From Desulfobacterales bacterium CG2_30_60_27 (GTDB lineage: Bacteria > Desulfobacterota > Desulfobulbia > Desulfobulbales > CG2-30-60-27), in contig MNYK01000050.1 of the NCBI GenBank assembly GCA_001873115.1, positions 1-49,075 of the forward strand: a stretch of DNA of 49,075 bases, read 5' to 3'. Below, piece by piece: positions 26,026 to 34,854 of the stretch. The translations under genes and the position numbers were made by a program. Position 1 is the first letter of the stretch; every line of letters starts with the position of its first letter. The notes beneath the pieces were generated by a model. It did no database searches and was not told the DNA's origin. It saw only the letters and a program-made list of their open reading frames with translations.

Positions 26026-27543
26026 ATGGACTTTCTCATTCTGAATGAAGGGTTCCGAACCCTGAGCGCCTTGCTCGTGCTGCCCCTGGCCGGGGCCATC
26101 GTGCTGCTCATAAGCTCGTCGGTGACCTTTGCCCGCCTCTGGACCCTGCTTATCACCACCATTATCGCCGCCCTCTCCCTGCCACTTTACTGGGGGTTCG
26201 ACGTGAGCACCGCCCGCTACCAGTTCGGCGAACACCTGGCCTGGATTCCATCTCTGAACATCAACTACACCCTGGGCCTTGACGGCATCAGCCTGCTGCT
26301 CGTACTGCTGACCACCCTGCTCATGCCAATCTGCGTTTTAGCCTCGTGGAAGTATATCAAGACCCGGGTGCGGGAGTTCATGGTCTGCCTGCTCATCCTG
26401 GAAACCTCCATGCTCGGGGTCTTTATCGCTCTGGACTTCGTGCTCTTCTATATCCTATGGGAGGCCATGCTCATCCCCATGTACCTGCTCATCGCCATCT
26501 GGGGTGGGCCGCGCAAGGTGTATGCCGCCACCAAGTTCTTTCTCTATACCCTGGCCGGTTCGGTGCTCCTGCTGGTGGCCATCATCGCCCTGTACATCAA
26601 GACCGGTAGTTGGTCTATCCCCTTGATGATGGGGCAGGAATACTCGACGCTCTTCCAGACCCTGGTCTTCCTGGCCTTTTTCCTGGCCTTTGCCATCAAG
26701 GTCCCCATGTTCCCGTTCCACACCTGGCTGCCGGCCGCCCACGTCGAGGCGCCCACCGTTGGTTCCGTCATCCTGGCCTCGATACTCCTGAAGATGGGCA
26801 CTTACGGCTTCCTGCGCTTCTGCCTGCCCATTACCCCGGCCGCCACCCTAACCTTCATGCCCTATATCCTCGGGCTGTCCGTGGCCGGCATCCTTTACGG
26901 CGGCTTCACGGCCCTGGCCCAGAGCGACATGAAGAAGCTCATCGCTTACTCGTCGGTCGGCCACATGGGTTTCGTCACCCTGGGGATCTTTGTCCTGAAT
27001 ACCCAGGGGGTGGAGGGAGCGCTCTTGCAGATGATCAACCATGGCGTCACCACCGGCGCCCTGTTTCTTTGCGTGGGGCTCATTTACGAACGGACCCACA
27101 GCCGTGAACTGGACGCCGCCGAGGGTATCGGTAAGTTCATGCCAATCTACATCACCTTCCTGGCCTTCTTCTCCATGTCGTCGCTGGCCTTCCCGGGCAC
27201 CAACAGTTTCATCGGCGAGTTTCTGATCCTGGCGGGCGGTTTCAGCCAATCCAAGATCGTGGCCGGTTGCGCCATCCCCGGCGCCGTGCTGGCCGCCGCC
27301 TATATGCTGCGCATGCTGCAGCGCATAACCTGGGGTGCCAAGTCCAACCCCCACCCGGAAATATTATCCGACCTCAACCTGCGCGAGGTCTTTACCCTGG
27401 CGCCACTTTTGGTCTTTGTCTTCTGGATCGGCCTGCGGCCCGAGCCGTTTTTGAGCGTCATGCACACGAGCGTGGCGCACCTTCTGGAGCAGGTGCACCA
27501 GGCCACCCCGCACCTCATGACAGCCGCCAACCTGCTGCCATAA
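26026..27543 (+). CDS. nuoM: Complex I subunit NuoM
   Basis: NuoM is an antiporter-like proton-translocating subunit of the membrane arm. The 505-residue length is typical. Signatures are YTLGLDGISLLLVLLTTLLM, FYILWEAMLIPMYLLIAIWG (helix-5 glutamate), FPFHTWLPAAHVEAPTVGSV, DMKKLIAYSSVGHMGFVTLG (helix-12 lysine) and MSSLAFPGTNSFIGEFLIL. All are NuoM-specific rather than MrpD-like. It is followed 72 bp later by nuoN. Confidence 0.96.
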   Translation: MDFLILNEGFRTLSALLVLPLAGAIVLLISSSVTFARLWTLLITTIIAALSLPLYWGFDVSTARYQFGEHLAWIPSLNINYTLGLDGISLLLVLLTTLLMPICVLASWKYIKTRVREFMVCLLILETSMLGVFIALDFVLFYILWEAMLIPMYLLIAIWGGPRKVYAATKFFLYTLAGSVLLLVAIIALYIKTGSWSIPLMMGQEYSTLFQTLVFLAFFLAFAIKVPMFPFHTWLPAAHVEAPTVGSVILASILLKMGTYGFLRFCLPITPAATLTFMPYILGLSVAGILYGGFTALAQSDMKKLIAYSSVGHMGFVTLGIFVLNTQGVEGALLQMINHGVTTGALFLCVGLIYERTHSRELDAAEGIGKFMPIYITFLAFFSMSSLAFPGTNSFIGEFLILAGGFSQSKIVAGCAIPGAVLAAAYMLRMLQRITWGAKSNPHPEILSDLNLREVFTLAPLLVFVFWIGLRPEPFLSVMHTSVAHLLEQVHQATPHLMTAANLLP

Positions 27544-27615
27544 CACCTTTTAGAAACAAGCCGCCGGTTGGCGATTTCTTATAAACGTGGTCACTTAGGA
27601 TACGGAAGGCAGACG

Positions 27616-29055
27616 ATGAAACTTGAGTTGTTGTTCGCTCCCGAGCTATTCCTCCTCCTGGGCAGCCTGGTCCTCTTTTTTCTGACCCTGGGCGACTCCC
27701 GAGGCAATCATTCCAGAAGCGTGGCCACGGTTATCGGCGTCATCAACCTCGGCCTCTGCCTCTTCTGCCTGCACCAGCAAGGGGAACTTTTCTACCATGC
27801 CTACCGGGTGGATCTCTTCTCCCAATTTTTCAAGCTCATCATTGCCGCGGGCTTCCTCGTGGTGCTGCTCCTTGGCCGCGCCCTGAAAGGGGTCCGCGAC
27901 GGGGTGCGGTCCGAATACTACCTGTTCATGCTCCTCTCCGTTCTGGGCCTGGTCATGCTGGTCTCCAGCGTTGAACTCCTCACCATGATGGTGGCCCTGG
28001 AACTGTCCTCCTTTACCCTCTACCTGCTGGTGCCCATGCGCGACGAGGCGACCGGCGAGCGCGCCCAGATGGAAGCGGCGGTCAAATACATTCTCTTCGG
28101 GGTGGTGGCCACCGGCATCATGCTCTTTGGCATGAGCTACCTCTTCGGTTTGACCGGCACCACCTACCTGTCCTACCTGCTCCCGCAACTGCGTTTCATG
28201 TCCGATCAGCCCGCCGTACTGGTGGGCATTGTCATGGTCATGGCCGGCTTTTTTTACAAACTGGGCGTCTTCCCCATGCATTTCTGGGTGCCGGACGTTT
28301 ACCAGGGCGCCTCCAACGAAACCACCGCCTTCATCGCCTCGGTGCCCAAGCTCGCCGCCGTGGCCCTGCTGATCCGCCTGGTTACCCTGGTAATGCCCGC
28401 CGACCACAACATGCCCCTGCTGCTTACCGTGCTGGCCGTGGGCTCCATGCTTTACGGCAACCTGTTGGCCCTGGTGCAGAAAGACATCAAGCGGATGCTC
28501 GGCTTCTCCGGTATCGCCCATGCCGGCTACCTTCTCCTGGGTCTGCTTATTTTCAAGGACGCCGGCTTTGCCACCGCCATATACTACATCATGGGCTACC
28601 TGGTCATGACCCTGGCCTGTTTTCTGGTGATCTGCAAGGTTTCGGCCCAAGGCGAAAACCTTAAAATCGAGGACCTCGCCGGGCTGCACCACCGCGCCCC
28701 TCTCCTGGCCCTGACCATGGCGGTGGGCATGTTCGCCCTGGCCGGTATCCCGCCCTTTGTCGGCTTTATGGGCAAATTCATGCTGCTGACCCAGGCCCTC
28801 AAGCACGGCTACCTCCCCCTGGTCATCATCACGGCCATCAACACCGCCATCTCCCTCTACTATTATCTCTCCGTGGTCCGCGTCGCCTACTGCACCGACA
28901 CCGAAGACCGGCCAATGGTGCCGGTGGACGGCTTGACCAGGGCGGTGAGCGTCGTCCTCATGCTGCTTATCCTGGCCATGGGCTTGGCACCCTCCGGCAT
29001 CCTCGACCTGGCGACCAGCGCCATTCATGGGATGCCAGGCGGCCCGTTTCTCTAA
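27616..29055 (+). CDS. nuoN: Complex I subunit NuoN
   Basis: NuoN is the antiporter-like subunit closest to NuoK and closes the operon. From the ATG at 27616-27618 (GGAAGG upstream) it is 479 residues; the frame opens 16 codons earlier without a better site. Signatures are MMVALELSSFTLYLLVPMRD (helix-5 glutamate), KLGVFPMHFWVPDVYQGASN, DIKRMLGFSGIAHAGYLLLG and AGIPPFVGFMGKFMLLTQAL. No T-rich terminator follows; a short GC-rich inverted pair lies at about 29065-29077. Confidence 0.95.
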   Translation: MKLELLFAPELFLLLGSLVLFFLTLGDSRGNHSRSVATVIGVINLGLCLFCLHQQGELFYHAYRVDLFSQFFKLIIAAGFLVVLLLGRALKGVRDGVRSEYYLFMLLSVLGLVMLVSSVELLTMMVALELSSFTLYLLVPMRDEATGERAQMEAAVKYILFGVVATGIMLFGMSYLFGLTGTTYLSYLLPQLRFMSDQPAVLVGIVMVMAGFFYKLGVFPMHFWVPDVYQGASNETTAFIASVPKLAAVALLIRLVTLVMPADHNMPLLLTVLAVGSMLYGNLLALVQKDIKRMLGFSGIAHAGYLLLGLLIFKDAGFATAIYYIMGYLVMTLACFLVICKVSAQGENLKIEDLAGLHHRAPLLALTMAVGMFALAGIPPFVGFMGKFMLLTQALKHGYLPLVIITAINTAISLYYYLSVVRVAYCTDTEDRPMVPVDGLTRAVSVVLMLLILAMGLAPSGILDLATSAIHGMPGGPFL

Positions 29056-29086
29056 GCAAAAGCGGGGGGCGGCCCCACAATCCATC

Positions 29087-29115
29087 TTGACAGTTACGGG
29101 CGCATGGGCTATCAG
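29087..29115 (+). promoter_or_regulatory. Putative promoter of the UGA-containing small ORF
   Basis: TTGACA (29087-29092, perfect) is followed after exactly 17 bp by TATCAG (29110-29115, 4 of 6). The expected transcript start, about 29122, is only a few bases before the ATG at 29127. The mRNA would be nearly leaderless, which would fit the lack of a ribosome-binding site there. Confidence 0.45.
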
Positions 29116-29126
29116 TTGAAAACCCT

Positions 29127-29348
29127 ATGCCTTTCATGAAAAAAATCACCTCCAGCCTGCCCGAACTGAAGCTCAAGTGCTGCTTCTGTAACGGTGAAAG
29201 CCACATCCAGGGCCAGTGAAGCAACGCCCGGGTGGTTTGCACGGTGTGCAAACAAGAATCGCCGTTTGAGCGCTACCAGGCCCAGATGGATGAATGGCGG
29301 ACGGCCGTATGCCACTATCTGGCGGCCCCTCCCGACCACGACCACTAG
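29127..29348 (+). CDS. Small zinc-ribbon ORF with in-frame UGA, candidate selenoprotein
   Basis: From ATG 29127 (or 29136) the frame gives MPFMKKITSSLPELKLKCCF, then CNGESHIQGQ, a UGA at codon 31 (29217-29219), and continues SNARVVCTVCKQESPFERYQ to TAG at 29346-29348, 73 residues in all. C18xxC21 and C38xxC41 form a zinc-ribbon frame that spans the UGA, so both halves belong to one fold. Fifteen bases after the UGA is a perfect 8-bp hairpin with loop GGT, the position and loop type of a bacterial SECIS. The other UGA genes nearby (hdrA, mvhD) imply that the host inserts selenocysteine. The alternative is a nonsense mutation of a Trp or Cys codon in a dying gene. I know no selenoprotein family of this kind. 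The charged tail ends PPDHDH. Confidence 0.55.
29220..29253 (+). promoter_or_regulatory. SECIS-like hairpin after the UGA of the small ORF
   Basis: GTTTGCAC (29235-29242) pairs perfectly with GTGCAAAC (29246-29253) around the loop GGT (29243-29245). The loop is 23 nt after the UGA, and its first two bases are G. Bacterial SECIS elements are known to be short hairpins within the ORF with a guanine early in the loop, at about this distance. The same bases also encode VCTVCK. Confidence 0.55.
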
Positions 29349-29420
29349 CACTATGCGCGGCCGGCTCCGCCGCTCATCAGCCACGCCCCTCCCCGACCCG
29401 GGAATAAATCCGCTCGCCGC

Positions 29421-29449
29421 TTTACGAAAGCCGCGCTTTAAGGTATATA
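29421..29449 (+). promoter_or_regulatory. Putative ilvC promoter
   Basis: TTTACG (29421-29426, 4 of 6) and TATATA (29444-29449) are 17 bp apart, about 75 bp before the ilvC start, in an AT-rich island within GC-rich DNA. Confidence 0.4.
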
Positions 29450-29470
29450 CAGTTTTTTCCCAGCGAACCG

Positions 29471-29496
29471 GCGGCTAGCTGCTAGCGGCTAGCCGC
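29471..29496. repeat. GCTAGC-type hairpin in the ilvC leader
   Basis: GCGGCTAGC (29471-29479) and GCTAGCCGC (29488-29496) are perfect complements with an 8-nt loop. The element lies between the putative promoter and the ilvC ribosome-binding site. A similar GCTAGC-rich palindrome lies at 34823-34841, so it is more likely a dispersed repeat than a dedicated attenuator. No T-run or leader peptide is evident. Confidence 0.55.
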
Positions 29497-29521
29497 GATG
29501 ATTTCATTACAGGAGGAATAG

Positions 29522-31000
<1,479 letters not shown>

Positions 31001-31033
31001 GCTATAACGGGATCCTGTCCCGATCGACCTAGC

Positions 31034-31072
31034 AAAAAGCCCGTTCAGACTGGTTCATGAACGGGCTTTTTT
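31034..31072. terminator. Bidirectional rho-independent terminator
   Basis: AAAAAGCCCGTTCA (31034-31047) pairs with TGAACGGGCTTTTT (31058-31071) across a 10-nt loop. Each strand ends in a T-run, so it can end both ilvC (plus) and the convergent mvhD operon (minus). Confidence 0.9.
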
Positions 31073-31111
31073 ATAAGGCCATCTTATGCTCTTGCGGTTT
31101 TTTAGTGAAAA

Positions 31112-31726
31112 CTATTCAGCAGCACCAAAGGCCGCGCTGATGGTCTTGGCGAGCTTCTCCTCAACCATGTCGGCCATGACCGCATCGTCCACCTTGGGCA
31201 CCTCCTTGCGGATGGCCTTGGTGACGTTGCCGAAGGAGACCCTGAGCTTCTGGCTGGAAACCAGATCAAGGGCCTTCTGGATGCGGACCTTGACCTCGTC
31301 AGGGGCTAGCCCTTCGGCCGCGCCCAAGGGGCCCAGTTCCTTTATGGTGTTGGTAAAATCGGTGATCAGCTTGACAAAGCGCGGCGCCTCGGCGGCCGAG
31401 GCCCACCTCAGATTAAACCGCTCCTCGCGGATGCCGGCCTCTTTAAGGACCCGGTGGACCAGCGCGTTCACTCCCATGGCGTCGTAATTACCAACCTGGT
31501 AATGGCATTCGCCGAGTTGTCAGCCACCGGTGAAGATGCCGGCCGCCCCCTCGGCAAAGCCGCGCAGAATGAAGGCCGGATCGAGGCGGCCGGTGCACAT
31601 GATCCGGATGGTCCGCAGGTTGGGCGGATACTGGTAGCGCGACACCCCGGCCGAGTCGGCGGCGGCGTAGCAGCACCAGTTGCAGAGAAACCCCAAGATT
31701 TTTGGGGAGAACGCTTCCTTGCTCAT
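31112..31726 (-). CDS. mvhD: MvhD-type iron-sulfur subunit, selenocysteine-containing
   Basis: The full gene is 31112-31726 and reads through an in-frame UGA (31520-31522, codon 69) to give 204 residues. MvhD passes electrons between a dehydrogenase or hydrogenase module and HdrA. The N-terminal half has FLCNWCCYAAADSAGVSRYQ, MCTGRLDPAFILRGFAEGA and IFTGG-U-QLGECHYQVGNYDA. Families have Cys at the U position, and VhuD of methanogens has Sec there. The C-terminal half is helical (MGVNALVHRVLKEAGIREER). A hairpin 22 nt after the UGA has the loop AGGTT. The ATG is 4 bp after the hdrA stop, with AAGGAG upstream. Standard gene callers would split it into two ORFs. Confidence 0.88.
31487..31503 (-). 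promoter_or_regulatory. SECIS-like hairpin of mvhD
   Basis: On the coding strand ATTACC (31503-31498) and GGTAAT (31492-31487) are perfect complements around the loop AGGTT (31497-31493). The loop begins 23 nt after the UGA. An AGGT-type loop is the classic bacterial SECIS feature, known from E. coli fdhF. Confidence 0.75.
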
Positions 31727-31729
31727 TGT

Positions 31730-34700
31730 CTACTCCTTGTCAATAGCACCAAAAGCCTGAATCTGGGCATTAATCTGTTCATTGGTAAAGCCACCCATGG
31801 AGATGGCAAAGGTCGGGCAATGCGCGGCGCAGATGCCGCAGGCCTTGCACGAGGCGGCAATGGTCTCGGCCTTGCGCTTGTTGTCTACTTTCAGCATCTG
31901 GATGGCCTGGAAAGGGCAAAGGCTGGCGCAGATACCGCAGCCGATGCAGGTATCCTGATCCACATGGGAGACGATAGGTTCCACCTCCACCTTGCCCCGC
32001 ACCAGAGGCATGGCCGCCTTGGCCGCCGCGGCCTGGGCCTGGACGATAATCTCCTCCAGGGGCTTCGGGGCGTGGGCCAGTCCGGCCAGGAAGATGCCGG
32101 CCACCGGCAGTTCAACCGGCCGCAGCTTGGCATGGGCCTCCAGAAAGAACTTATCGGCGTTGACCGGAATCTTCAACAGCTTGGAGAGCTCGTCCGTACT
32201 CTCCGGCACCAGGCCGACGCTAAGGACCAGCAGTTCCGGGGCCAGTTCCACCGCTTCGCGAAGAATCGGGTCATGGTAGGAGACCTTGACGCCCTTGCCC
32301 TTGGCAGCGAGCACCGGCTTGTTGTCCATGGTGTAGGGGACAAAGAGCACCCCCTTTTCCCGCGCCTGACGGTAGGCGTCCTCGGCATAGCCGTAGGTCC
32401 GCATCTCCCGATAGAGCACGATCACCTGGGAGGCGGGATTGATCTCCTTGATCTTCAGCGCGTTCTTCACCGCCTCGTTGCAGCAGATCTTGCTGCAATA
32501 GGCCAGATCATCGCCACGTGAACCAGCGCACTGAATCATGACCACCGAGCCCGGGGCGCGGTTCTTGGCCTTGCCGGCCAGTTGCGCCTCCAGCTCCTGC
32601 TGGGTGACGATCCGGTCGGACTTGGGCAGTTCAACACCCAGCACCTTGGCCGGGCGGTGTGGCCGACCGCCGGTGGCCACCAGGATGACGCCGTGGTCAA
32701 TGGTGTGTTCGACCATCTTCTTGCCCTTGGTCTCTTGCACGACGCTGGCAAAGTTGCCGACAAAGCCTTCGGTGGCAAGCAGTGCAGCGTTGGTTAGCAC
32801 GTCGATCAGCTTGTTCTTCTTCACCTTGTCTACCAGGTTTTTCAGGAAGCCCGGCACATCGTCGCCCGGCAGGTTGTAATGCGCCTGCCGCAGCATGCCG
32901 CCCAGTAGATCCTGGCGTTCAACGATGGTGCATGGAAAGCCTTGGTCGGCCAGGGTTAGGGCGGCCGTCATGCCGGCCACGCCGCCGCCGATGATCAGGG
33001 CGCTCTTGTTAACCGGCACGGTTTGTTCGGGCAGGGGCTGGATGAGCCGGGCCTTGGCCACCCCCATGCGCACCAGATCCATGGACTTTTGGGTGGCGGC
33101 CTCGGGCTCGTTGGCATGCACCCACGAGCAGTGATCGCGGATGTTGACCATCTCGAAGAGGCTGCGGTTGAGACCGGCGTCCTTCAGGGTTTCCTGGAAA
33201 AGGGGCTCATGGGTGCGGGGCGAACAGGCCGCGATCACCACCCGGTTCAGCTTATGCTCCTTGATCTTTTCCTTGATGGTCTCCTGGGCGTCCTGGGAGC
33301 AGGAGTACATGGAGTCGTTGAAGTAGACCACATTCTCCATCTGACCGGCATAGTCGGTGACCTTGTGGACGTCGACCACGCCGCTGATGTTGATGCCGCA
33401 ATGGCAGATCCAGACGCCGATCCGGGGCGCCTCGGCATCCGCCGTTTTTTCCGTAGGATAGGACTTGAGAATAACTCCGGTGCCCCGCTGGGTTTTCAGC
33501 CGGCCGGTGGCTATACCGGCCGCGGCCGCGGCCTGGGTGACTGACTCCGGGATATCCTTGGGACCCTGAAAGGCGCCGGCCACATAAACACCGGGGCTGG
33601 AACTCTCCAAGGGCGCAAAGGTGCTGGTCCTGCAGAAATCGTAGCGGTTCAGCGCAAAGCCGCCGATGGCGGCCAGCTTGCCGGCATCGGTCGGGGCATC
33701 GAGGCCCACGGAGAGCACCACCATATCGTAGCCCGTGAAGCCATGGCTGCCGTCCATGGTGGCATAGGTAAGTTTCAGCCCCTGGTCCCAAGACGTGACG
33801 GCGGCCACCTTGGCACGCACGAAGCGGATGCCGGAATGCTCCTCGGCCCGCTTCCGGGCCGCGTCGAAATCCTTGCCCTGGGTGCGCATGTCCATGTAGT
33901 AGATGGTAATCTCGCACTCGGGGTCATGCTCCTTGGCCACCATCGCCTCTTTGAGGGCATACATGCAGCACACCGAGGAGCAGTAGCCATTGTCGCAGCC
34001 GAGGTCACGCGAGCCCACGCACTGGATGAAAGCGATCCGGTGGGGATGCCGCTGGTCGGAGATGCAGCGCACCTCGCCCTTGAAGGGGCCGGACGGATTG
34101 AGCAGCCGCTCGAACTCAATGCTGGTCACCACGTCGGGGTGCTGGCCATAGCCGTATCTGGTAAGGGCCGCCTCGGGTACCCGGCCAAAGCCCGGGGCCA
34201 TGATCACGGCGCCGACCGCGAGCTTGCGTTCCGTTGGCTGCTGGGAGAAGTCAATAGCCCGGCTGCGACAGACCGGCACGCAGATCTGACAGGTGCCGTG
34301 CTGGAGAAACAGGCAGGCCGAAGGGTCGATGTAGTAGGTGGCCGGCACGGCCTGAGGGTAATCGATGTGGATAGGCCGGGTAATACCCAACCCCTCGTTG
34401 TAGCCGTCCACCATATGTCTGGGGCAGTATTTTGTACACAGGCCGCAGGCCGTGCAGGCCTCGGCGTCTATGTAACGGGGCCGCACCCGCACCGTGGCGG
34501 TAAAATTCCCGGGTTTACCATCCAAAGACAGCAGATCGGCGTTGCTGACTATCTCAATATTGGGAGACCGACCGGCCTCGACCAACTTTGGCGCCAGGAT
34601 TCAGAGGGCACAGTCGTTGGTTGGAAAGGTCTTGTCGAGCTGCGCCATGGCGCCGCCGATCGCCGCCGACTTTTCCACCAGGTAAACGTAAAACCCCAGT

Positions 34701-34789
34701 TCGGTCAGGTCAAGGGCGGTCTGGACGCCGGCCACCCCGCCGCCGACCACCATGACTGCCCCGGTTTTTTTGTCTTGTGCTTTCGCCAT
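31730..34789 (-). CDS. hdrA: HdrA-like flavin/iron-sulfur protein, tandem, selenocysteine-containing
   Basis: The gene is 31730-34789, read through an in-frame UGA at 34601-34603 (codon 63), giving 1019 residues. HdrA houses the FAD that splits or merges electron pairs in bifurcation. Order: first FAD domain ([16 protein letters not shown], then [20 protein letters not shown], the known HdrA Cys/Sec site); ferredoxin motif [14 protein letters not shown] (about 112); the CHCGINISG and [13 protein letters not shown] domain (about 455-530); a second FAD domain ([17 protein letters not shown], about 600); and C-terminal clusters [13 protein letters not shown] and [14 protein letters not shown]. 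It is thus a tandem HdrA rather than the usual single one. I chose the ATG at 34787-34789 because GGAG lies 8 bp upstream. mvhD follows at once; no hdrB or hdrC is present. Confidence 0.9.
34564..34579 (-). promoter_or_regulatory. SECIS-like hairpin of hdrA
   Basis: On the coding strand GAGGCC (34579-34574) pairs with GGTCTC (34569-34564), with one G-T pair, around the loop GGTC (34573-34570). An outer TTGG/CCAA helix can extend it. The loop begins 28 nt after the UGA and is close to the GGUC loop of E. coli fdhF. Confidence 0.7.
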
Positions 34790-34822
34790 AATGAACTCCA
34801 AAAAAGGTAACTCTATATTCAA

Positions 34823-34841
34823 GCAGCTAGCCGCTAGCTGC
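34823..34841. repeat. GCTAGC-type palindrome between the fdh-like gene and hdrA
   Basis: GCAGCTAGC (34823-34831) and GCTAGCTGC (34833-34841) are perfect complements with a one-base loop, and further GCTAGCC units follow to about 34848. It shares the GCTAGC core with the ilvC leader hairpin. It lies within the operon, in the 65-bp gap, where it could act as an mRNA processing or stability element. Confidence 0.55.
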
Positions 34842-34854
34842 TAGCCGCTGCATC

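Noticed and set aside
29194-29478. 94-codon open frame overlapping the UGA ORF
   Set aside because: Its Arg/Pro/Thr-rich sequence has no motif, while the frame with the paired CxxC motifs explains the same bases better.
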